Below are positions 11,889-22,979 of a stretch of DNA of 64,000 nucleotides, in pieces. The notes under the pieces were generated by a model. The model was given only the letters and a program-made list of their open reading frames with translations, was not told where the DNA came from and did no database searches. This stretch comes from Zygnema cylindricum (lineage: Eukaryota; Streptophyta; Zygnematophyceae; Zygnematales; Zygnemataceae). The stretch's first letter is position 1; every line of letters starts with the position of its first letter. The stretch is taken from NCBI GenBank assembly GCA_037447655.1, contig JBBHKE010001564.1:32516-96515 (forward strand). The letters run 5' to 3'. Position numbers and translations under genes: made by a program.

Positions 11889-14711
11889 GTTTCAGAAAAA
11901 GAGGAGAATGTCCTTTTAGATGTCCAAAATCGACTTTTAAATCTTCAAGAAAATCAAATAAATGTTGCGACTTCCGAAATGAAACAACATTGGGCAGAAT
12001 TGGAGGGATTACTAGAAGACGAAAAAGCAGATTTTTCGGTAAGATTTTTTTTTTTTTGGTGGTAAGGACTGGAATTTTTTTTAAGTAAAAATTTTAACGT
12101 TTGAAAGTTTGACGTAAGAATTGCAAATTCGGAAACGTTGAAGCAGGATTTTTTGAGTAAGAATTGCAAAATTGTAAACTTTTTAAAGAAATTTCTGGAT
12201 AGTGGCAATTTTTCAACATTCATTTGCAGCTTTTTCAAAAGTTTAAGCAAGTTTTTGGGTAAAAATTGCCATTTTTAATTGGAATGTTTTTGAACTATTT
12301 TAATCCACCTGAAAATATCCTAATCAACGTTTTTGAAGTAAATAATTCGAAAACTACTCAAAAATAGGGGAAAAAGTGTTAAACATGATCTTCTTTTGTG
12401 TCATTGGAGATATTTGCTGTAATAGGAGGTGGCATCTTTTTTACATTTCCGCTAAAATACTCTTTCTTTTTCTCGCTCTCTCTCTCCTTCTCCCTCCTCC
12501 GCCCAGAATACTGTTACCCATTTATTTCCTTTCTGACCATTGCTCTCATCCACTCTAAATCGTGTGCAAGTCTCGCGGGGGCGGGGAGGGGGGAGAGAGA
12601 GGGAGAGAGAAGGAGAGGATGGGAGGAGGGGATGGTTGTTTCATTATTTTCCGCATACTGCAGGAAAACTTTTATAACCCGCACTAATTTTGCATTGTTA
12701 TGTTACGTTTTTTTTTTTTTTAACTGATACACTTGTTTTGGTGTATTTAAGTATTTGTTTTATTTGTCACCGTCTAATTTTGGTCCATTCTATCTTTCTT
12801 TTCTTTTATCGGGCTTTTCACAACTTAGTCAACATTAATTTTATGTGTTTATTATTTAGTATTTTGTTTATTTACTTATTTATTTGTTTACTTGTTTGTT
12901 TATTTATTCGTTTACTTTTTTTTAAATCTTTACTTATTTATGGCTTTCTCTCTTTTTTTGGACAGGCAAAACTTCGCAGAGCTGCGCCGGTGGAAATTGG
13001 GGAGGGAAAGGGAGAGACGAGCGAGAGAGTGGCGGATATTTTGGAAATAAATCGAATAAGACAAGATTTGGGAAAATTATCGGCATCTTGGGATCAACGG
13101 CTCGGATACGCTAAAAGACGAAGTCTTGCCGCGAAACAGAAAACGGATTCTTTTTGACAGAGAACGAGTTCCGGACCCGTTCTGTTTAATTCCGAGATCT
13201 TTGAGGAGAAAAAGGGGGGAGAAGGAAGAGAGAAGGAGAGTGATTTCAAGGTGGAGGGAGGAGAGAAGGAGACCGGTTTGAAGGTGGATGGAGGAGAGGA
13301 GGGTTTGAAGGAGGGAGGAGTCTTTGAATATATAGAGAGGAGAGGAAAGAAGGTGATGGAATCAAGAATAGAGGGAGGGGAGAGAGGAGAGATAGAGCGG
13401 AAAATCGAATCTGGGGAGTTAGAGAAAGGACAGGATGTGAGCAGAGAGGGAGAGGGAAGTGGGGGAATGGGAAAGGGAGATCGAGGGGGACAGAGAGACG
13501 GAGATGGGGATGGAGAGGGACAGGGACATGGAAAAGGAGAGGGAGAGGGAGAGGGAGATGTTGTGAGAGAGGAAGAGGGAGGTGGGAAGAGAGAGGAGGA
13601 GAGTAAGAGGGCGGGAGAAGGACCGGAAGAAGGAGAGTTAGGAAAAAGACGAGCTTTATCGGTTGGAAATTTTCCTCTTTTTGTGGATTCTGAAGAGGGA
13701 GTTCACGGGGGACCAGAGGTAGTAGGAGTTGAACTTTTCTTAGGAAAAGGAGGAGAAGGAGGAGGGGGAGGAGGTGGACGAGAAGAGATTCTGGAAAATA
13801 GACAGGTAGGAAAAGGAGTTTTGAAAAAGGGAGGAAGAGGAAGAGAAGTTGGGGAGAAGAGGACTGAAAAGGTACTCTTGGGAGATAGGAGGGAGAAGGA
13901 GAAGGAGAAGGAGAAGGAGATAAGAGGAGGAGATTTTGTTGGAGGGGTAGTGGTGGAGGAGGTTCCAGATTGTAGGGCGTTTTTGGAAAAGAGGAGAGAG
14001 AGGAAGGAGGGAGAGGGAAGGAATCATCCAGGAGAAAGTAAAGTTGTGGGAAGTCCTGTAGAAGACAGCGAGGGAAAGGAGGGAGGGGAAAAGAGAGATG
14101 AGACAACGGACTACTTTTCCAAACCAAGGGGGGCAGAGAAAGGAGAGGGAGAAGCGGAGAGACGTCAAATGCTGGCTGACCTTGAAGAGGGAATGGGCGA
14201 GGGGAAGGAGAGAGTGAGAGGAGAAGAGAAACAAGATCAACAGGGACAGGAATTGATTGAAAGGACCCAAATGCAGTTTTTGAAAACTGAAAGGGAGAGA
14301 GAGGAATGGCGTGAGGAGAGGAGAGAGGACAAGAAACAGGAGAAGAAAGAGGACAGGAGAGAGGAGAGAAAAGTGGACAGGAAACAGGATCAGGAAGAGG
14401 AGAAAAAAGAGAAAGGGGACAGGAAGGAAGAGAAAAAGGAGGAGAAAAAGGAGAAAGAGGAGAGGAGAGAGGAGAAGAGAGAGACTGCAGGAGAATCTTT
14501 TTCTTCGAATTTTTTGTTGCCTCCTATTTTGACAAATTTTCCTTTAAGAAGTCCTCGGGTCTCTCTCCCTCTTTCAAAATCTCCTCAAAAAGTCGGTCTT
14601 CAAGAAGGGGTAGAGTGGGGTCTTGCTACTCTTTTAGGAGGGGGTGGAGGTAGTAAAAAAAAGCGGGAGGAAGGAGGTAGCGACCAACAGCTGTCGACAG
14701 ATACAGAGGAG
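11889..14711 (+). CDS. Unrecognised multi-exon coiled-coil / charged-repeat protein
   Basis: No known family recognised. Exon 11889-12038 (acag|GTT..TCG|gtaaga) encodes 50 residues that look like coiled coil (VSEKEENVLLDVQNRLLNLQ, then HWAELEGLLEDEKADF). The next exon starts at 12966 (gacag|GCA) in the same phase and encodes RRAAPVEIGE and LEINRIRQDLGKLSASWDQR. The same frame runs to a perfect donor at 14711|GTAAGT, apart from one TGA at 13155-13157. Residues after the TGA are Gly/Glu/Arg/Lys-rich with REER and KEEK repeats, then a Pro/Leu/Ser-rich tail (SNFLLPPILTNF). GA-rich DNA is stop-poor by composition, so openness alone is weak evidence there. The TGA lies in ttctttttgacag, a good acceptor, so an unrecognised small intron is one explanation; pseudogenisation or readthrough are others. 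Upstream and downstream exons were not found. Confidence 0.5.
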
Positions 14712-14814
14712 GTAAGTATTCTATTTTTGGGGATATATTGTGACTATCCTTTTTTTTTTGGGGGGGGGGGGTTTAACATCCATTGGGTTCTGGGATTTGT
14801 CGGAGATATTCAGT

Positions 14815-15480
14815 GAATTTTGAGGTTTTTAAGATTCAGTAAAGTTTATTTGAATTCAGTAAAAGTTACGAATTTCAGTTGAATCTGTCAATTTAGATGA
14901 ATCGGAAAAAAAACTGGTCTAATTCTGTAAAATTTTGTAAATAACTTAGTAAATTTTAGTAAGATTTAGAGAAAATTCATCTGAATTTGAATTAAAATTA
15001 GTCAAATTGAGTCCAATTTAGTCAACTCTAGTTAATTTCAGTAAAGAATTAAGTTGAATCTAGTTGATTTCAGTCAATTTCTGTGAATTTCAGTCACAAT
15101 TCAGTCAAATTCAGTCTAATTCAGTCAACTTCAGTAAAAAATCAATTGAATTTAGTACAAAATAGTAGAAATCAGTAATTTTTTGAGTTCAATTCCAGTT
15201 AAATTTCAGACAAATTCAGTAGATTTTAGTCAGATTAAAGAAATCAGTTGAATTTCAGTAAAAAATTAAGTAGATAGACTCAGGATCAGTAAAATCCGGT
15301 TAAATTCTGAAAAATTCAGTAATTTTTTGTCGAAATGAGTCAAATTCAGTAAAACTCAGCTCAAATTTATTCGTCCAATTTCTGTATTTTTACTCAGATT
15401 CATTGAAGTTAAGCTATATACGGTCAAATGTAGTTCAACTTTGTAAAAATTGTCGAACTTTTAGTAAATTCAGAAGTTGG
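14815..15480. repeat. Degenerate short-period repeat (TTCAGT-type)
   Basis: About 50 irregular copies of a 10-16 bp unit around aattcagtaaa / ttcagtcaa fill the stretch after the donor at 14711. Probably a decayed microsatellite-like array inside an intron. Confidence 0.75.
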
Positions 15481-15562
15481 AATTCATCCATGGAGCAGAT
15501 TGAAATATAACTATGGTTTTTCTCTTTCTTTTACCTCTGCTTTTTTTCCACCATCTTCCTCA

Positions 15563-16256
15563 TGTTGTTGACAATTCTTCTTAGAAAAATACTTTCAAAA
15601 CAAGACACAAATTTATTTCCAGATCGAAACCCTAACTCAGTTAATAATACATCACAAAATATAGAAACCTTGTAAAATAGCGGCGGACGGCGTCCGCCGT
15701 CCAACGTAACACAATCCACTTGCCAAAATGATACCGTACTATCAAAAATCCTTCTTGTACGGAAACCGCGTCCACTTCAATAAATGAGGCTCGCCACATG
15801 TAAAGTACACGTCATTTTGCCATACCTGCCGTCCGTCACAAATTTGGTACACCTGTCCAGAATAGATGCGCCGTACTGGACGACGTCTCTTTTCATAAAT
15901 GCCGCCCACGCCACTTTCATTTCGAATATTTAATATCGGATTGCTTCGCGATCCGCCGTCCATTTCACTTAATTCGTACTTCACGTCACTTTAATTCCAA
16001 CCGTACAACTCCCCCCCCCAATCCGTAGATCCATTCGAACCACCACATTACTTTCATTAATTACGTACGCACTAAAAACCGCGTACACACGAAACATCGC
16101 CTTTATACAAACTGCTATTACTGCTATGGCTGCTCTGGCTGCTCTGATCGATCAGCGCAGCTGCAATATTAGAGCAGCGCAGCTGCGATGTCAGACTAGC
16201 GCAACATGGCAGCATAACAATGTGATATAGAGAGAACTAAAGGTTTCCAAAAACAA
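15563..16256 (-). mobile_element. Type-C Copia LTR, diverged copy
   Basis: Read on the minus strand it begins TGTTGTTTTTGGAAACC and the agttctctctatatc block, as in the copies at 42313-43268 and 44972-46116. It ends near tgttgttgacaattc at about 15563 (plus-strand view). It contains palindromic gcagctgc runs (16150-16190). It abuts truncated element B pol, so element B is bounded by two different LTR types. Confidence 0.65.
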
Positions 16257-18721
16257 CAGCACTTATGTCCTTATCGGGAAAAACAGAGTTCTCCACACTC
16301 TCGGACTCAAACCTGATTCTTATCTTCTTAGTATATTTAAAGGGGTCAATTGACTTTCCTTCATCCATGACAACTAGGTGTTTTACCATAATGATATCTT
16401 GCTTTGCTAGGTCATAAACTCTATATCCCTTAACATCCTCATCATATCCCACAAAATATCCAGGTTTTCCTTTAGCATCAAGTTTCCAGTTTTTCTTATC
16501 CGTATCTAGACTATAAACTTGACTACCAAAAACTTTAAGGTGAGAGATATCTGGTTTTCTTCCAACCCATCTCTCATAAGGTGTCATACCTTTGACTGCT
16601 GCTGTGAGGACTCTATTTCTAATGTAATTGGCACAGTTCATGGCTTCTGCCCAAAATCTCTTTCATATTTTCTTGTCAGCCAACATACTGCATACAGTAT
16701 CTCCTAGTGTTTGGTTTAGCCTTTCTGCTACACCATTTTGTTCCGGATTATGTGGTACAGTTTTCTGGTGTTGAACTCCCTCATCTCTTAAGTATTCCTC
16801 AAATTGGTTAGAGGTATACTCTCCCCCATTATCACTCCTTATTCTCTTAATAGGGGTTCCATGCAACTTCTCACTCCAGGCTTTGTATTCTTTGAAGTAA
16901 GTTGGTGTTTCTGACTTTGTTTTTAGAAAATAAACTCTAGAGTATCTAGACCAATCATCAGTGATTGTCAACATATATCTTTTCCCTCCAACTGAGGGTA
17001 CCCTTGTTGGTCCCCAGATATCTGTGTGGATCAAATCTAGTACATTTTCACCTCATATGTGGCGGATTTAGGAAAAGGAAGTCTGTGAGCTTTTCCTTGG
17101 GCACAACCACTACAATCATCCACCATTTCATTATCACTGAATTGAATGCCTTCTACCACACCCAGCTTCTGTATCTCCCTCAACCTATCAAAATGCACAT
17201 GCCCCAACCGCTTATGCCAAATCATCAATTTTGGGACACCAACATAGTAAGCATTCTTCTTTTCATTACTCAGGTTAAGCCTAAACATTCCTTGGCTACC
17301 CTTATCTGCAGTGAACTAAACTTCATCCCCATACTTGGCTGTAAAAACTCCCTTTCTAGTGAAAGTATCAAACTCTTTGTCATCTAACACAGATGTAGAA
17401 ACAAGATTTTTACTCAACTGAGGAACATAAAACACATCTGAGAAAGTGAGAATAGAAGTCTTACCCCCCACTAAAACTTTCAGGTCAACTGATCCCACTA
17501 GATCTGTAGTAACAACTCTCCCATCCCCATACTCTATTTCTACAGTAAGGATTTTCCTTAGCTTAGTGAAGAGGTCCTTGTCACGACACATATGCATGGA
17601 TGCACCTGAGTCGATGATCCATCCTTCTTGTGGAGCTTCCCGAATTGCTCCAAGGGCACACTTTTGTCTCCGAGTGATCTCTTTCTCCTCCAGACTCTCG
17701 TCAAGAAGAAGCTCCCCATCCTCCTCAGAGGACTCGTCCTCGGTGTCTCTTGTCACCTTTGTGACCAAAAGTGCATTTTTCTTCCCTCCGAAAGAACCCC
17801 CTCCTTGGTTCTCTTTGAGCCTCAGCTCCGCCAGCTTGGCACAATCCGCAATAAAGTGCCCTGGCTTTTTGCAAAAATGACATAGTTCCTTTGGGGGCCT
17901 CGGTCCTCCTGGTTGAACTCTTTCTCATTTGTATGGTTTTTTCGGTTCCGGTCTCCACTTGTCCCCTCTGGCGGCTAGAGCTTGAACGCTCTTTCCACCT
18001 CCCCTGATCTCCATGGTATTTTCCTGCACAAGTATCATCCTAACCACTGTATTCCACTTCCATGAACAATCGGTCATTTCTTGTACTCGGTACACTAAGT
18101 TCTCATACTCGTCTGGTAACTTCATGATGAGAGTGTTTACTTTCATTTTCATTGTGCCTGTCCAACCACCACTTTCCATCTCCATATACAAACAAGAAAG
18201 ATCATTGCAATAATCTAACATCTTTCCTCCTTTGTAAGTTTAACTCAATAGCTTTTGCTCATCCAACTGGAGCTCCTGAATGGTACCAGCTCTATAGATC
18301 TCCATCAAGCTTTCCCACAACTCTTCGGCTTTGTAAATATTAAGGTGAGAGGTTGCCAAGGCTTGAGTGATATGCCTTAGAATGAAGTTCTTGACATCCA
18401 TGTTTATGTCTTCCCACATTTGAACATCGTTCTCCAGTGTCTTCACGGCCGCCGCTCTTAGTGCCATGGCAATAGGGATGAGGAGTGTCTCCTTCCCTTT
18501 CCCCTTTTCGGAAACACTGTTGTCCCCATCAACTGCCTCCTCCGCGGAAGCAGTCGCTGCTGCAGAAAACCTTACTCCTCAAAATCCTGGCGAAGTTCCC
18601 GAAGGTGGACATTTCACTTGTCCACTGACGATACCCCAGTATCGTTTTTCACACAAAGCTCCCATCATCATGGCTTCCCAATAGATGAACCCATATCCAT
18701 TGAAAGTGGGCACCCTAGAGG
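16257..18721 (-). pseudogene. Copia element B: gag-protease-integrase, RT missing
   Basis: Minus strand from 18755 down. Gag starts inside the LTR (MEDTELQVMGPPSRVP). The helical Gag region includes NFILRHITQALATSHLNI, followed by the zinc knuckle CHFCKKPGHFIADC. The protease has IIDSGASMHMC with the catalytic D-S-G intact. Next come the GAG-pre-integrase HRLGHVHFDRLRE..DCSGCAQGKAHRLPF and the integrase catalytic core (HTDIWGP, TDDWSRY, RSDNGGEYTSNQFEEY, VAERLNQTL). The coding stops after VMDEGKSIDPFKYTKKI; no RT or RNase H follows. Single stops (for example at 18238, 17923, 17314 and 16660) break the frame. This is the best reference copy of Gag-PR-INT for the type-1 family in the window. 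Confidence 0.92.
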
Positions 18722-18735
18722 GTGGGCCCATAACC
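18722..18735 (-). promoter_or_regulatory. Primer-binding site, initiator tRNA-Met anticodon arm
   Basis: Plus strand reads gtgggcccataacc, directly next to the LTR end (..TTGCA on the minus strand). From memory of plant initiator tRNA-Met this equals its anticodon stem-loop rather than the 3' acceptor end. The same site occurs at 27871, 44958-44971 and (one change) 51363. Confidence 0.75.
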
Positions 18736-21141
18736 TGCAATTCTGTGTCCTCCATTGGACCACAGAATACAGGAAGCCTCTAGATAGTATTTAACTAACC
18801 CACTTTAAGCCACAACCACTGCTGCCCAAGAATCAAGCTGAAAATCTGAATGCACCCCTGTGCAGCCTGGACTCCCTTGAGTCTGTAGGAAAAAGAATCT
18901 TTGAAAACGCCCAACCAGGCGATAAGTTATGAGGCAGTAAAAATGCCAATTTGTACAAACTCTCAAAGGGAGAGGTGACTCCCTACCAAAACTTTCTAAG
19001 TACTGATTCCCTCTAATAACTTCTATCTATTGAAGTACGAACCAATCAGATTACTGTATCGTACCAAAAAGTACTACTGTCGGTGTACTTTTTGTACGGC
19101 CAATGTACGACAAGACTATTAAGCGGACGCGTGTCTCCTTTTCACTTTTTCGTACATTCCTCGGAATTCCTATGACCAAATGTCATCTCTCCACGTGGCT
19201 CCAGGTCATGCCACGTCACTAAACGCCAAAGTGACTACTCCGAGATTTCGGCGATGATTGTCGAGCGTGCCTGAGAACCGAAATGTTCAGGTAAGATGTC
19301 CAAGGAGGTGTGCATGAAAAACCTGCAATCCACTTCACACACTGATGCTTCCCCGGATCTGTGACCATGCCCATCTCTGTTCCTTACCCCCCCCCCCCCC
19401 CAGGAATATGCATAGATAATAATGAAGAATGGAGTGGAAAAGTGAAAGTACCCGGTACCCCCCCCTGCTTTTTCCACCGGAAGCAGGATAAATGCTACTC
19501 CCCTGACCACTCTCTAAAGAATAGAAAGGAAGGATAGTCGTTGATCCGGCCCACAAGGACTCCGGACAGAAACCTCACGACGACCACAAGAGTACGCAAA
19601 TAACTCCCACGCAGAAATATAGAAACAATAAAAATCGGCTCTTTCAGGTTTAACAATATCACCTTGCCCCCAGAGAATGGAATAAGATATAGGTAAACAA
19701 TAATGGTGAAGCAAGCAAGCATACCCCGGAGTGCAAGATGACCAAACCAAGCAGAAGGAAACTCTCCCAATGGCCCCGAAGACAGGTATGAGTCTTCCTC
19801 ACCCCTCGGTCCCGCCGTACGGATCCGACAAGACTCTTCTAAGTTTCAAACAGCGAAAGTCTAAACCGCCCAAAGAGAGAATAGTGCCAACCACCCACCC
19901 GAGCTTACGGTCTCCACAAAAGACAATCCAAAACAAAGATGGCAATAGAGTCAACAACACAATGCAACAGTTCTCCAACAGAAAGGTTGATTTAATTCTC
20001 TGTGGGTTTCTCAGGAGACAGTACTGAAAAAGCAACCTGTCTCCTTTGGCCCCAAGTGCCTTATACAATGAGATTTTGTCCTACTGCAAGTGCCAAAGTC
20101 AAAGCAATGTGGCAAGCCAATCATCGGCCAGCAATTGTTATCGCACAGACACAAGACAAGACAGTCTGTACTATACTCAGGGCTAAAATATTAACGATTG
20201 GTTTCGGCTGGATTAGCGGCCGAAGGTCCTCCTATAATACACCAAAAAGGGCAACAAAGTTCTGACTCGACGTGAAACCGCCTAACTTTGACCCAACGTC
20301 ATAAATGCTTTACCCATCTCTAGGGCCTGAACTAACATCCTACTGACAGCTAACAGAAAGATCTACGGGACAATCTTAAAGGCTGCGTATTGTTCCACAA
20401 TGTACCCCTCCGCTAGAGTTACACAGAACGGATGCCATGTAATGGAGCCGCCACTGTTGCACCAGACTAAATCCGCAGTCCGACCTCCGTTTAAGGTGAA
20501 CTAAAGTGCGTAGTGCTCCATGGTAAAAATACAAAGATCTGATCCGGCTGGCGGTCCTCCCCCTTCTCCGTACGCGAGAGTCCGTACAAGGTGGAATAAA
20601 GCCCCAGAAATGCCAAAAATACACACGAGCTTGACATGATGTGCGCCGTTGGATTTGCAGCGAGACGCAATCTTGGCCGTGATAAATACTTGCGCGATAT
20701 TTGTTTCGTTATCGAAACAAAATGCGTGGTATCCGTTTTGAATTGGTACATTCATAAAATTGTATCCATGCACGCTGTGCACAGTTTTAGTTAAATGGAT
20801 TTGCTCCTTCCTAAATATATATATATCTATCACATACTATAGCATTTAGCATTGGTCCTAGTGTAGTAGGTTAAAGCCAACCACTATCGACCAGCTTGAC
20901 GAACCCTAGGTACCCGGGATCAAATCCCGGATCCGTCAGGTATATTTTTAGTAGCCTTAAAAATATCTGCCTGTTGAACTAAGACAGCCATGGATAAACC
21001 ACTCTCTCTATCCTTCAGTGACTACAACAAGTATGGGGGCTAGAGAGAGGAGGTGTAGGCAGGCTGTCTGTCCTTTTTCTTTTTCTTTTATACTAACATT
21101 TTAAACCTAGAAAATACTCTCGCAATCTATTAATTTCAACA
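18736..21141 (-). mobile_element. Type-1 Copia 5' LTR of element B, split by an insertion
   Basis: Minus-strand LTR from TGTTGAAATTAATAG (21141) to ..TTGCA (18736). Homology to the solo LTR at 39450-40430 is continuous on both sides of a foreign segment at 19259-20636; without it the LTR is about 1.03 kb, normal for the family. A tRNA-like segment (B-box-like gggatcaaatcccgg) lies at about 20884-20940. Confidence 0.8.
19259..20636 (-). mobile_element. 1.38-kb insertion, probable solo LTR of another family
   Basis: Starts TGTCGAGC and ends GCTTGACA (plus strand), giving short inverted ends TGTC...GACA, and is flanked by atgat (19254-19258) and atgat (20636-20640, overlapping the last A). This gives a 4-5 bp target duplication. 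Overlapping open frames occur on both strands but none resembles a known protein. Contains a 16-base poly-C run (19387-19402). Confidence 0.6.
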
Positions 21142-21330
21142 CGATCTCGGCGTCTTTCCCGGCCGTCCGATCAAAACCGGATTTTTATCGTAGCTGTCTT
21201 AAATCATTGTGTGATATTTGTTTCGCTGTCGAAACGAAATGTGCGGTATCTGTTGCGTATTCGTATTGTACTCCGTAATTTACAAAATAGTATCCATGCG
21301 GGACGTCTATAATATAACATGATCTCCTAC
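21142..21330 (-). mobile_element. Older type-1 LTR fragment
   Basis: Contains the family blocks ggccgtccgatcaaaaccgg and gatatttgtttcgctgtcg seen in the other type-1 LTRs, immediately outside the element B LTR. Element B therefore probably inserted into an older copy. Confidence 0.55.
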
Positions 21331-21550
21331 CTCTCAGAAAATCCCATTACTTCAATCAATTTTAACCCTACATTCCACACTTTGGAAATACACATCCACA
21401 TTGGAAAGCACTCACATAAGGATAAGCTTTAAATTAGAAGAAGCTTTTGTCCACATAACATTAGCTCGGTCTCTTGCCCTCGTGGCTCAACCCTTCTTAT
21501 TAAAGTATTTTCCACTCCACTCTTAAATATTCTATCTCTTAACTACTTAA

Positions 21551-22066
21551 ACACTACACCGCGCATCGTAATTAGAGTAATGAAAAAATTAGAGTAAAAA
21601 AAAGAGAAAAATAATTAGAGTAATCTACTCTAATTTATGTGATGAAACTGTTTCAGAAAGGAATTTACTCTAATTTATGCCGTGTAATCTAATTTGGCAA
21701 GTTAATATCCTCTACTGTAAATAAGGTATTCATACAGAATCTGACAAAACGTACACTTTATCGTCACTATGACGTTTGCACTACGCGGATTGTTAAAACG
21801 TAGTTACATGATAATGGCTTATATTACATCATTATTTGTACTTTTTTTTATTTATAAAAGTACAATTTTGCACGGACGGACGAAATCAGTACGCCACACT
21901 ATTTAAAACAAACATATATTAGAATTAAAAACGCTAATTAAACCTTACCTTAAATAGTATAATAAAAAAATTAGAATCATTTACTCTATTTGATGTGATA
22001 TAGTCCAAATTTCGAGCGACCGAATTAGAGTAATTTACTCTAATTATGATTCGCGTTGTACTTAGT
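21551..22066. mobile_element. MITE-like element with ~25-bp terminal inverted repeats
   Basis: Left end acaccgcgcatcgtaattag and right end (reverse complement acaacgcgaatcataattag) match with three differences and continue into agagtaa. The interior is AT-rich with no coding. Subterminal ttagagtaa/ttactctaa pairs recur. A partial relative lies at 48092-48140. Target duplication not resolved. Confidence 0.7.
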
Positions 22067-22979
22067 TTGTAAGAGATTTCAATGCCAAAATGCCAATGCT
22101 CCAATTTGATTATAATCGCTCAGGACCAAGATCAGTCAGAATTTCCACAAACTTTTCCAAAGGAAAATATGTTTACTCTCCTCTTAGACTTCACTATTTA
22201 TCCATCATCGCCTTGGACTCTCCAAGCCAGAGTCAACGCTCGGTTGAACAGGTTTTACCTGGGCAATCATCGATCAATAATGACTCAAACTAACTAATGC
22301 AAAAACGTGCGAAATCTCTTACTAACTACGTAGCATTTCTAACCAATCAAACGCTACGTTTCACTACGTAACATTTACGTGCAAAAGTGTGCCCCAAACG
22401 AAACGTGACTTCGCACGAACGTGCGTCGCAAATTTTGCATGCAAAACTTCCTATGAAATTCCATAAACTGAAAGTGACGTTTCGTAATAAAAATTGTAGG
22501 AAACGAACCATCGTGCGTACCAAACGAAATATTGATTTTGTTTAGTACGTTATAAACATACGCCTTAAATTCCACGGATAGTTTGACCCTTAACCCGTAA
22601 CAATGAATACCCAATCGTTATTTTGACCTTGCGTTGTCGCCTAAATACACCATTGACTATATCTTTTAAAATACAACCCCAAATCGTGCGATTCTTTCGC
22701 GGACATCTATCAATTTCAAAACTTTTTTTTCTTAATACTTAAATACCTATTTACGAACAAGTTCGACCCACTATTACTGTTACATCATCCCCTACTTATA
22801 TTTAACTGACCTTAGTTAAAACACATTTTATTCTCATGACGCGACTTCTATATTATTATCCCTCCAACACCTTTGTAAAAACTCTGAATTTTTATCTTCT
22901 ATAGTTTAATTCATCTTATGGTCTTCCTAGATAATGCACTTGCCATAATATAGTATTGCTGACCTTATACCGTTGACCA
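22067..22979. other. No gene recognised
   Basis: AT-rich, with tacgta/acgt-rich short inverted motifs at 22330-22450. I see no supported coding region. Confidence 0.3.

Noticed and set aside
13246-14270. Long Pro/Leu/Ser-rich frames on the minus strand opposite the charged gene
   Set aside because: Complement of GA-rich DNA; no splice sites or family motifs; shadow frames.
19495-20068. Possible organelle-derived insert (membrane-like open frames)
   Set aside because: No organelle gene could be named; ends and target duplication fit a transposed element better.
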